NCBI GenBank assembly: GCA_021732525.1
Contig: JAKFUU010000018.1
Location: forward strand, 62,001-126,000
Length of the DNA: 64,000 nt
Source of the DNA: Sphingomonadaceae bacterium
GTDB taxonomy: Bacteria; Pseudomonadota; Alphaproteobacteria; Sphingomonadales; Sphingomonadaceae
Direction: 5' to 3'
Each line of letters begins with the position of its first letter. The stretch's first letter is position 1. Below the pieces are notes generated by a model. The model saw only the letters and a program-made list of their open reading frames with translations. It did not search any database and was not told where the DNA came from. This document shows positions 8,309-17,200 of the stretch, piece by piece. The position numbers and the translations under genes were made by a program.

Positions 8309-8540
8309 GACCCGCCCCTACTATTATGTCGCGCGCCCTATCAGTCACGGATGCTTCTGGCGAATCAAGTTGAGCGCACTCGTGATGAAGCGAGCGAGTC
8401 AAGCGGCGAGTTGCTATTTTGGTTAACAATTTGGCCTGCGAGGCGGATGCGCGGTTGAAGCGAATCGAAGATAAGACAATCGCAGCGTATTTTTAATCGT
8501 CTCTTTCCCAAAGCCTCACAAGCAACTAATAAACGGCGGC

Positions 8541-9794
8541 ATGGATGATATAGAAGCTTTGATGAGCGATTATACAAGCCGCGCGCGCGCAGCCTCGCGG
8601 ATATTGGCGGCGGCGGGTGATGCGGCGAAAGCGCAGGCGCTGCGCGGCGCGGCGGCGGCGCTGCGATCGGCGCAAGCGGACATCCTCTCCGCCAATGATG
8701 CTGATATGATCGCTGGTGAAGCGCGCGGGCTGACGGGCGCGATGCTTGACCGGTTAAAGCTTGATGCGGCGCGGCTTTCGGGCATAGCGCAGGCGGTGGA
8801 GCAAGTCGCTGCGCTCGAAGATATTGTTGGTTTAGAGATCGATAGGCGCACGCAGCCCAACGGCTTGGTGATGCGCCGCGTGCGCGTGCCCATCGGTGTG
8901 CTGGGTATCATCTACGAAAGCCGCCCCAATGTAACGGCGGATGCCGCTGCGTTGGCGCTTCGGTCTGGCAATGCCGTCATTTTGCGCGGGGGCAGCGAAG
9001 CGGTGTATAGCAACCAGGCGATCCACCAGGCGATGGTTTGCGGCATAACCGAGGCTGGATTGCCTGCGGATGCGATCCAGTTGCTGCCAACGCAGGACCG
9101 CGCGGCGGTGGGCGCGATGCTGCGCGCGCAAGGGCGGATTGATATGATTATTCCGCGCGGCGGAAAATCGCTGGTTCAACGCGTGCAGGATGAAGCGCGC
9201 GTTCCCGTGCTCGCGCATCTGGACGGGATTTGTCACATTTATGTTCATGCCGATGCCGACCCAGCAATGGCCAAAGCGATCGTCGTCAATGCCAAGATGC
9301 GGCGCACCGGCATTTGCGGCGCAATGGAGACCTTGCTAATCGATCAGGATTATCCGGGTGCCGCAGCGTTAGTGAGCGCGTTGATTGATGCCGGGTGTGA
9401 GCTTCGCGCCGATGATATGCTGATGGAGCTGGACCCACGCACGGTTTCGGCATCCGCCGAAGATTGGGACACCGAATATCTCGATAGCATCGTCTCCGCC
9501 CGGATGGTTGCAGGGGTGGATGAGGCCATGGCGCATATCGCGCGGCATGGCTCCAATCATACCGAATCGATCATTACCAGTGATGCGGCGGTGGCGGCGC
9601 GGTTTCAGGCGGAGGTGGATAGCGCCATCGTGATGCATAATGCATCGACGCAATTTGCCGACGGCGGCGAATTTGGCCTGGGCGCGGAGATTGGGATTGC
9701 CACCGGGCGGCTGCATGCGCGCGGGCCGGTGGCGCTGGAGGGACTGACCACCTATAAATGGCTGGTGCATGGCACAGGGCAGGTTCGGCCTTGA
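8541..9794 (+). CDS. proA: Glutamate-5-semialdehyde dehydrogenase
   Basis: This is gamma-glutamyl phosphate reductase, the second step of proline synthesis: NADPH-dependent reduction of glutamyl-5-phosphate to the semialdehyde. It is 417 residues, the normal length. Family signatures include LGIIYESRPNVTADAAAL, ILRGGSEA, IPRGGKSL and the catalytic cysteine in RRTGICGAMETL (about 254-265). ATG at 8541 is used; a second ATG at 8562 (MSDYTSR) is an equally plausible start, and neither has a strong Shine-Dalgarno. It leads a tight five-gene run, proA-nadD-rsfS-rlmH-envC. The partner proB is not in the window. Confidence 0.96.
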   Translation: MDDIEALMSDYTSRARAASRILAAAGDAAKAQALRGAAAALRSAQADILSANDADMIAGEARGLTGAMLDRLKLDAARLSGIAQAVEQVAALEDIVGLEIDRRTQPNGLVMRRVRVPIGVLGIIYESRPNVTADAAALALRSGNAVILRGGSEAVYSNQAIHQAMVCGITEAGLPADAIQLLPTQDRAAVGAMLRAQGRIDMIIPRGGKSLVQRVQDEARVPVLAHLDGICHIYVHADADPAMAKAIVVNAKMRRTGICGAMETLLIDQDYPGAAALVSALIDAGCELRADDMLMELDPRTVSASAEDWDTEYLDSIVSARMVAGVDEAMAHIARHGSNHTESIITSDAAVAARFQAEVDSAIVMHNASTQFADGGEFGLGAEIGIATGRLHARGPVALEGLTTYKWLVHGTGQVRP

Positions 9795-10462
9795 GGGAAT
9801 GCGGAACTCCAACCGGTTTGCCGACTGGGTTACTCGGCGGATCATTCAATCCCGCGCATGGCGGCCACCGCGCGATCAGCCTGTTTGCGGCCACCGCACT
9901 GGAGCTGGAGGAGCTTTGGTGGCTGGTGTCGCCGGGCAATCCGCTAAAGCCGAAGGAAGATATGGCGCCGCTGCCCGCAAGGCTCGCTTCTGCAAAGAAA
10001 CAGGCGCGGCGCAGCCGGATAAGAGCGACGGCGATCGAGCGCGCGCTGGACACGCGCTATACCATCGATACATTGCGCGCCATTACCAAGCGCTATCCCA
10101 AGCGGCGGTTTATTTGGATCATGGGTGCGGATAATTTGGCGAGCTTTGTTCGGTGGAGGCGCTGGCGCGATATTGCGCGGATGATGCCGATTGCAGTTGT
10201 CGCCAGACCCGGCTATGATGATGTTGCGATGGCGGCGCCCGCCATGGCTTGGTTCAGGCGATATGTCCGCCGCCCCGGCCAACGGAAAAACTGGACAAGA
10301 TGGAGCACGCCAGCGCTTGTATATTTGCGCTTTCGTCCCGATCTCCGTTCGGCAACGGCCATTCGCCGCGCCGATCCCCATTGGTTTAAGGTCTATGCCG
10401 ATCTCCATTCGGCGCGCGGCATACGCGATGCCGTGACCCATAAAATTATCTATAAGGAATAA
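9791..10462 (+). CDS. nadD: Nicotinate-nucleotide adenylyltransferase
   Basis: NadD forms deamido-NAD from nicotinate mononucleotide and ATP in NAD biosynthesis. The protein shows the nucleotidyltransferase motif GGSFNPAHGGH near its N-terminus, WIMGADNLASF in the middle and SATAIR near the C-terminus, equivalent to the ISxTxxR signature. The frame is open back to an ATG at 9758 inside proA. I prefer TTG at 9791, which overlaps the proA stop (TTGA) and gives 223 residues, because the 9758 start adds an unusual 11-residue leader. The true start should be regarded as unresolved. Conserved order with rsfS and rlmH supports the call. Confidence 0.93.
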   Translation: MRECGTPTGLPTGLLGGSFNPAHGGHRAISLFAATALELEELWWLVSPGNPLKPKEDMAPLPARLASAKKQARRSRIRATAIERALDTRYTIDTLRAITKRYPKRRFIWIMGADNLASFVRWRRWRDIARMMPIAVVARPGYDDVAMAAPAMAWFRRYVRRPGQRKNWTRWSTPALVYLRFRPDLRSATAIRRADPHWFKVYADLHSARGIRDAVTHKIIYKE

Positions 10463-10464
10463 AA

Positions 10465-10863
10465 TTGATCGATCCCGCAACCGCCCCCGCCAGCAACAGG
10501 GCCGCTTCCAAAGATAAAGATGAAGCCGCTGAAATGCTCCACGCCCTTGTGATGCAATCGCTCGACGATGATCAGGCGCAAGAGGTGATCAGCATTCCCT
10601 TGGAAGGCAAGAGCAATATCGCCGATTATATGATCGTCGCCAGTGGCCGGTCGAGCCGCCAAGTGGCATCAATGGCGCAAAAGCTGGCCGAGCGCATCAA
10701 GAAAGCCGGGCGCAACGCGCGGATCGAAGGCTTGCCCAGCGCCGATTGGGTGCTGATCGATGCCGAAGATGTGATCGTCCATCTGTTTCGGCCCGAGGTT
10801 CGCAGCTTCTATAATTTGGAACGCATGTGGGCCTTTGGCGATGACGATGGCGTCGCCCATTAA
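10465..10863 (+). CDS. rsfS: Ribosome silencing factor
   Basis: This is a 132-residue RsfS/YbeB/Iojap protein. The conserved core is present: ADYMIVASGRSSRQVASMA (split across the central strand), EGLPSADWVLIDAEDVIVHLF and the C-terminal RSFYNLERMW. It binds L14 on the large ribosomal subunit and blocks joining with the small subunit during starvation. The start is TTG at 10465, two bases after the nadD stop, with AAGGA seven bases upstream. An N-terminal extension of about 25 Ala/Lys/Glu-rich residues precedes the domain. The nadD-rsfS-rlmH order is widely conserved. Confidence 0.95.
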   Translation: MIDPATAPASNRAASKDKDEAAEMLHALVMQSLDDDQAQEVISIPLEGKSNIADYMIVASGRSSRQVASMAQKLAERIKKAGRNARIEGLPSADWVLIDAEDVIVHLFRPEVRSFYNLERMWAFGDDDGVAH

Positions 10864-10877
10864 GCGATAGCGCCAGC

Positions 10878-11303
10878 ATGCGGCTCCATATCATAGCCCG
10901 CGGCAAGATGGGCCGTAGCGCGGAGGCTGAGCTGGTTGACCGCTATCTAAAACGGATCAAATGGGACACCAAGCTTAGCGAATTGCCCGATGTCGGCGGC
11001 GATGCGCCTCCCGCTAAAGACACACCCGTGCGCAGTATCATGCTTGATGAAAAAGGCAGACAGATGGGATCGGTGGAATTTGCCAGATTGCTCGAACGCT
11101 GGCGCGATGATGGCGTCAGGGAAGCGCGGTTTTTTATCGGCGCGGCGGATGGCTTTGGCGATGCGGAGCGGGCGGGCGCGGACGAGCTGATCGCATTTGG
11201 CAAGGCAACATGGCCGCATATGATGGCGCGCGCGATGCTGGCCGAACAATTGTTCCGCGCGACATCGATCCTTGCAGGCCACCCCTATCACCGGGAAGGG
11301 TAG
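10878..11303 (+). CDS. rlmH: 23S rRNA pseudouridine-1915 N3-methyltransferase
   Basis: This is a 141-residue SPOUT methyltransferase of the RlmH (YbeA) family, which methylates pseudouridine 1915 in helix 69 of 23S rRNA using S-adenosylmethionine. It begins MRLHIIARGK and has LDEKGRQMGSVEFA, FFIGAADGFG (the SAM-binding knot region) and the conserved tail EQLFRATSILAGHPYHREG. The length is slightly below the usual 150-155 residues. It lies 14 bp after rsfS and four bases before envC, so it is part of the proA operon. Confidence 0.96.
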   Translation: MRLHIIARGKMGRSAEAELVDRYLKRIKWDTKLSELPDVGGDAPPAKDTPVRSIMLDEKGRQMGSVEFARLLERWRDDGVREARFFIGAADGFGDAERAGADELIAFGKATWPHMMARAMLAEQLFRATSILAGHPYHREG

Positions 11304-11307
11304 GGCG

Positions 11308-12465
11308 ATGCGATTTTTGCTCTATTCATTCCTCGTTACGGCTATTTTGGCGCTTTCAACCGTAGGCCTTGTTGCGCAAAATAACGCCGATGAAGTTCAA
11401 GCGCTTAGTAGCGCCAAAGCCCGGGCGGCGGCGGCGGAGCAACGCAGTGAGATTTTGCGGCAAGAAGCATCTAATGCATCGCGTGCTGCCGATCGGTTGG
11501 TGGCGCAGCGCGCAGTATTGAATGCGGATATCGCGGCGGCTGGCGCGCAGATTGAGGCAGCGAATGCGCGCGTTGCGATTATCAACCGTAAGCAGCGTGA
11601 GCAGCGTTTGCGGCTTGGTGCTGCCAGCGAGCCGTTATTGAGATTAAATTCCGCGTTACAAGCGATAACCCGGCGACCATCGGCTTTGGTAATCATGCAG
11701 CCTGACGAGCGCCGTGATTATGTACATCTGCGCGCGGTTATGGCGACAGTGGAGCCAGAAATATTAAGGCGTACGGCGGCTTTGCGGCAACAAATTGCAA
11801 TTCAAAGGGATCTTGGATCGCAGGAGAAATTGGCGCTGAAATCGCTTGGAGATGCTAAAATTCGGTTGGCGAACCGCCGTGATGCGATTGCTCGGCTGGA
11901 AGGTGACAACCGCAATCGCGCGGTCAATTTGTCCGCAGATGCGGCTGCTGAATTTGAACGGGCGATTGCACAAGGCGAACGCGCGCGCGACATTGTTGAG
12001 CGGATTGACGTGTTACGACTGAGCAGTGAAAGGGCATCGGCTTTGGCCGAGCTGGCGGGTCCAATTTTGCGAAAGAATGGGGATCGGCCTGTTCGGCAGA
12101 AGCCAGCCGCGCTTTATTTGTTGCCTGAAAATATCGAGCTATTGTCGGGATATAGTGAGCTGAACGCCACCGGCTATCGCGAGCGGGGTATTAAGCTTAT
12201 CCTTAAGCCGGCCGCACCGATATTGGCACCTGCCGCTGGAAAAATTGTCTTCGCTGGGCAGTATCGCAGCTACGGAAATATTATCATCATCGCACATGGC
12301 AGCGGTTGGACCAGCTTGATCACGAATTTGGATGCGCCTCTGGTTGGTCAAGGCGCAACGGTGGCGCAGGGCACATTGCTTGGCCGGGCGCCCGTGAATA
12401 ACCCGCAAATACTGATTGAGCTGCGGCGTAGCGGCCGCCCAATGGACATTGCCGCGCTGATTTGA
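11308..12465 (+). CDS. EnvC-like murein hydrolase activator (degenerate LytM)
   Basis: This is a 385-residue secreted protein. The ATG at 11308 has GGGAAGGG upstream and begins a clear signal peptide (MRFLLYSFLVTAILALSTVG...). Residues about 30-110 form an Ala/Glu/Arg-rich coiled coil, followed by a helical region and a C-terminal LytM-like domain (about 290-385) with ILAPAAGKIVFAG and YGNIIIIAHG. The zinc ligands of active M23 peptidases are missing: no H-x3-D, and the H-x-H position reads ILIELRR. As with EnvC and NlpD, it is expected to activate an amidase rather than cut peptidoglycan. A ctpA-type S41 protease, which I would expect downstream in related genomes, is absent. Confidence 0.85.
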   Translation: MRFLLYSFLVTAILALSTVGLVAQNNADEVQALSSAKARAAAAEQRSEILRQEASNASRAADRLVAQRAVLNADIAAAGAQIEAANARVAIINRKQREQRLRLGAASEPLLRLNSALQAITRRPSALVIMQPDERRDYVHLRAVMATVEPEILRRTAALRQQIAIQRDLGSQEKLALKSLGDAKIRLANRRDAIARLEGDNRNRAVNLSADAAAEFERAIAQGERARDIVERIDVLRLSSERASALAELAGPILRKNGDRPVRQKPAALYLLPENIELLSGYSELNATGYRERGIKLILKPAAPILAPAAGKIVFAGQYRSYGNIIIIAHGSGWTSLITNLDAPLVGQGATVAQGTLLGRAPVNNPQILIELRRSGRPMDIAALI

Positions 12466-12522
12466 TCAAAGATCCTGCAACGCGCCTCCGGGCGATAGCG
12501 CAACGCACAGACAATATCAAAT

Positions 12523-12598
12523 TGGTGGAGCCTAGGGGAGTCGAACCCCTGACCTCTACACTGCCAGTGTAGCGCTCTACCAGCTGAGCTAAGGCCCC
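12523..12598 (-). tRNA. tRNA-Ala (anticodon GGC)
   Basis: A complete 76-nt cloverleaf is read on the minus strand, including an encoded CCA end (12523-12525). The anticodon loop is CUGGCAG, giving GGC, on a 5-bp CUACA/UGUAG stem. The acceptor stem is GGGGCCU paired with AGGCUCC and contains the G3-U70 wobble pair that identifies alanine tRNAs. The T loop UUCGACU and the D-arm AGCUCAGCUGGUAGAGC are standard. Confidence 0.98.
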
Positions 12599-12716
12599 AT
12601 CACATCCGGTCCAGCATTGGAGCGACAGATGAAGGCGGGCCTTTAGCGTGAGGATGGCCAGCGATGCAAGTAAGAAATTTTGGTTGCGACCGGTGCGCTA
12701 TCTCATTTCTGCTGCG

Positions 12717-14057
12717 TTAACCGGGTTTGGATGCCTCGCTTGCTATCTCCTCCGCAAGATCGAGCCCGCGCGCGCCGTGATGCGCGGTATGCGCGGGGGC
12801 GTGCGGATGTTCGACAAATTCGGGTTCTTCGGCCTCCAACATCCCTTCCCATTTGGTGATGACCGAAGTTGCCACCGCATTGCCGACCACGTTGGTGGCG
12901 GTGCGGCCCATATCGAGAAATTGATCGATGGCGAGGATGATGGCAACGCCCTCCACCGGCAATCCAAACATCGCCAGCGTGCCCGTGATCACCACAAGCG
13001 ATGCACGCGGCACCGCGGCAATGCCTTTGGAAGAAATCATCAAGGTGAGCAGGATAAGAATTTGCGTCCCAACCGACAAATCAATTCCATAGGCCTGCGT
13101 GATGAAGAGCGTCGCAAAACTCATATACATCATCGATCCGTCGAGGTTAAAACTGTAACCCAGCGGCAGCATGAATCCCGATATCCGCCGGGGCACGCCG
13201 AACCGGTCGAGCTGCTCAAACATTTTGGGCAGCGCGGCTTCGGATGATGCGGTTGAAAAAGCGATCATCAATGGCTGGCGAATATAGCGGATCAACGTCC
13301 ATATACGCCGCCGCAGGAATAGCGCACCGATGGAAAGCAGGATGATCCAAAGCAGGAGCAACGAGAAATAAAATTCAACAAGCAATTCCACATAAGTGCT
13401 CAGGATACCCAGGCCGTTGGTCGCCACCACATTGGCGATGGCACCAAACACCGCGACCGGCGCATAACGCATGACATAGCCGGTAATTTGCAACATCATT
13501 TCGGCCAGCGCATCGGCACCGCGCACCAGCACCGCGCCTTTTTCGCCAATCGCCGAAAGCGCCACGCCCGCAAAAATCGAAAAGACCAAAATTTGCAGGA
13601 TATTGTTGGTGGCCATCGCTTCAAAGGCATTTTTGGGAAAGATCGATAGAATAAATTCCCAAAAATCAATCTTTTTAACCTCGCCGACTTTGGCGGCGGC
13701 ATCGGCAGCATCCAATATCGGCGCACCAACCCCCGGTTGGAGCAGGTTAACCATCAACAATCCCAAGCCAATGGAAATGAAGCTGGCGACGATAAACCAG
13801 GTGATCGCGCGAAAACCAATGCGGCCCAGCGCGCTGCTATCGCCCATATGCGCGATGCCGACGACGATGGTGGAGAGGATAAGCGGCGCAACCAGCAGCT
13901 TAATGAGGTTGAGAAAAATATCCGACAGCAGCTTCAATGTCTTGGTGATATATCCAAACCAAACATGATCGGCGGGAAGCGAGATATGCACCAAATAGCC
14001 GAAAATCACACCGAGCAGCATGCCGCCAAAAATAAACCATGTAAGGCGCTTATCCAT
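12717..14057 (-). CDS. Dicarboxylate/amino acid:cation symporter (DAACS family)
   Basis: This is a 446-residue inner-membrane transporter of the GltP/DctA (SLC1-like) family. Hydrophobic helices occur throughout. Family motifs include LLSDIFLNLIKLLVAPLI split over helix 2, the serine-rich AFSTASSEAALP of hairpin 1, MPLGYSFNLDGSMMY in TM7 and the GIAAVPRASLVV loop of hairpin 2. It couples uptake of a C4-dicarboxylate or acidic amino acid to protons or sodium. ATG at 14057 (MDKRLTW) is preferred over 14072. The next gene is the divergent NAD-glutamate dehydrogenase, so glutamate import feeding catabolism is an attractive guess from context. The substrate cannot be read from the sequence. Confidence 0.92.
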   Translation of the reverse strand: MDKRLTWFIFGGMLLGVIFGYLVHISLPADHVWFGYITKTLKLLSDIFLNLIKLLVAPLILSTIVVGIAHMGDSSALGRIGFRAITWFIVASFISIGLGLLMVNLLQPGVGAPILDAADAAAKVGEVKKIDFWEFILSIFPKNAFEAMATNNILQILVFSIFAGVALSAIGEKGAVLVRGADALAEMMLQITGYVMRYAPVAVFGAIANVVATNGLGILSTYVELLVEFYFSLLLLWIILLSIGALFLRRRIWTLIRYIRQPLMIAFSTASSEAALPKMFEQLDRFGVPRRISGFMLPLGYSFNLDGSMMYMSFATLFITQAYGIDLSVGTQILILLTLMISSKGIAAVPRASLVVITGTLAMFGLPVEGVAIILAIDQFLDMGRTATNVVGNAVATSVITKWEGMLEAEEPEFVEHPHAPAHTAHHGARGLDLAEEIASEASKPG

Positions 14058-14259
14058 CACTTCCCTCTCCAATCCGCCTCAATTCAGCTATTCCGGCCAG
14101 TTATTCCAAGACGCTACACAGCGGAGTGAATTGCGGCAAGATGTTAAACCAATCTTGTGTTGCCGGATAAAGGAATGCATAAGCCGCGTAATAAAATTAC
14201 AATGTTTTGCCGTTGCCAATCCGGCGGATATCGGCGCTTTATGAACCGGGAGAGAGGCC

Positions 14260-17200
14260 ATGGCCGCGGATACAAAGGCGAAACTGGCAAAAATGGATAA
14301 TCAAGCTTTGGCGGCGGCATTGGGAGAGGCATTTACGGCCAATGCCTTGCCGGGCGAAAATGAAGGTTTTGGTGCGCAGGCCTGCGCCGAAGCGGTCGAT
14401 TTTGTCTTGCAGGTTATAATGCGCCGCCGACCCAATGAAGCGGTTGTCTCGGTTGCCAGCTTTACGGATCAGGCCGGGCGTCTTGCCACCCGAATTGCGA
14501 TTTGTAACGACGATATGCCATTTTTGGTCGATTCGGTGGCGACGGCGTTGACCGCGGATGGCGTGAATATACAGCGGGTCATTCATCCGATCGTAACGGC
14601 GCAGCGGAGCAAGGGCGGCGATTTGCAATGGATCAATATCAAGCGCGCGGATGACCGGCCCCGCGAATCGGTTATCTATATCGAAACCGGACGGGTCGAA
14701 GCCAAGCGCCGGCGGGATATTGAACGGCTATTGACCGACATATTGCATGAAGTGCGCTGCGCAGTGACCGACTGGCCTGCGATGCTGGCGCAGATGGATA
14801 AGGATGTCCAATTGTTGCCGCCCGGCGAGGGAGCGGCGTTAATCCAATGGTTTAGAGACGGTAATATGACCGTGCTGGGCCATGAATATTTGGCGCGGGG
14901 CGGCGCACGCGAACAACGGTTGGGCTTGTCGCGGGCCAGCGATGCGCCGCTGCTTTCCCAGGCCAGCGTCTTGGCGGCGCTCAAATGGTTTGAAGATGGC
15001 GGGCAGAAACCGTTGCTTTTGAAAGCAAACCGGTTGTCGCGCATTCACCGGAATGTGTTGCTGGAATTGCTGATTGTGCCGGTGATGGCTGGGAAAACCA
15101 TCTCGCATTTATCGGTGACTGCGGGTCTATGGACCAGCGAAGCAAGCGCAGCATCGCCAACGGATGTCCCGGTTTTGCGTGCCCAAATGCGCGCGTTAAT
15201 GGAAAAATTCGGTTTCGATCGTGGGGGGCATTCGGGCAAAGCGATGGCGCATGTGTTGACGGCATTGCCGCATGACCTGCTGGTGTCGATGAACGCAGCG
15301 GATCTGGAGCGCGTAGCCTTGACCGCGATGTCGCTGACCGATCGGCCAAGACCGAAGTTGATCGCGGTAAGCGCGCCGCTCGGCCGGCATTTGTTTGTTT
15401 TTGTCTGGCTGTCGCGCGACGATGTCTCAACGGGTATGCGGCAGGCGATATCCGATATGTTATCGGATGCAGCCGGCGCAAATTTACTCGGTTGGTCGAT
15501 TACCTTGGAGGATGCCGGCATTGCGCTGATCCGCTATACGCTTGACTTGCCCGATCGGTCGGTTCGCATTGATGAGGCGGAACTGGACCGCCGTTTGCTA
15601 TTGATGGTTCGCGGCTGGGAACCGGCGGTCGAAGCCGCGCTGGTGCAGGCGATGGATGAAAAACGGGCCGCTGCGGTGATGGTGCGTTATGCAAATGCCT
15701 TTCCCGCCAGCCACCGGACCGCTTATTCGACCGATCAAGCGGCGCAGGATATGCTCGCGTTGCTGCAAATGGAGCGGGAAAATAGCAAGATTGTTCGATT
15801 GCAGCTTAGATCGGGTGATGACAACCGCTTGGGTTTGCGGGTTTACAATGCGGGCGGCGCTTTGCCGCTGAGTGATATTGTTCCGGCGCTGGAAAATTTT
15901 GGTTTTCATGTTTTGGAAGAATCGCCAACCGCGCTTGATGGCGGCACCCTTGCCTATATTCACAATTTCATCTTGTCGATGAAGGGGACCGGCGATGCGC
16001 AGGCTTTGCAGGAGCGGGCCGCGATATTGGAAGCCGCGTTATCGCAAGTGCTCGACGGCAAGGCCGAAAATGATGCGTTTAACCAATTGATGATAACCGC
16101 GGCGCTCGGTCCGCAGGCGGTGGTTTGGCTGCGCGCCTGGTTCCGTTATTTGCGGCAAACCGGATTGACCTATGGCTTGGTCAATGTGGTGGAGGCGCTA
16201 TCCAAAAATCCGCTATTGGTGCAGGCCATTGTTGCTTTATTCGCAGCGCAGCATGACCCGAAATTTAAAGGCGACCGGGCCAAAGAAATTACCAAGCAAC
16301 AACGCGCCATTGACACAGGCCTTGCCGGGGTGAGTGCGATTGATGAAGACCGCGTGCTGCGGTTGTTTCGCGCCGTTGTCGGCGCAACTTTGCGGACCAA
16401 TGCTTTTGTGCCTGGGCTTGATGCGCTTGCTTTCAAATTGGATAGCGCAAAAATTCCGGGGCTGCCCGATCCCAAGCCATGGCGGGAAATTTGGGTCTAT
16501 TCACCGCGCGTCGAAGGTATCCATTTGCGGGCGGGGCCGGTTGCGCGTGGCGGCCTGCGCTGGTCCGATCGGCGGGATGATTTTCGCACCGAAATACTCG
16601 GCTTGATGAAGGCACAAAGGGTAAAAAATGCGGTGATTGTGCCAACCGGAGCGAAGGGCGGATTTTTCCCCAAACGTTTGCCCGATCCGCGCGAACAGCG
16701 TGATGCGTGGCTGGAGGAAGGAAAAGAGAGCTACCGTCTGTTTATCCGAACTTTGTTATCGGTGACCGACAATATCGTCGGCGGCAAGGTTGTCCATCCG
16801 GCGCATGTGATGATCCATGACGGCGATGATCCCTATTTTGTGGTGGCGGCGGACAAGGGCACCGCGACATTTTCCGACACCGCCAACGCGATTGCCACCG
16901 AACATAATTTCTGGCTGGGGGACGCCTTTGCCAGCGGCGGGTCGGTGGGTTATGATCATAAAGCCATGGGTATAACCGCGAAAGGCGGCTGGGTTTCGGT
17001 GCAGCGCCATTTTGCCGAAATGGGCATCGACGTGCAAAAGCAAACTGTAACGGCGGTTGGCGTGGGCGATATGTCGGGTGATGTTTTTGGCAATGGCATG
17101 CTCTTGTCAAAAGCGATCAAGCTCGTTGCGGCTTTTGATCACCGGGATATTTTTATCGATCCCGATCCCGATCCTGCAAAAAGTTGGAAGGAACGCGAAC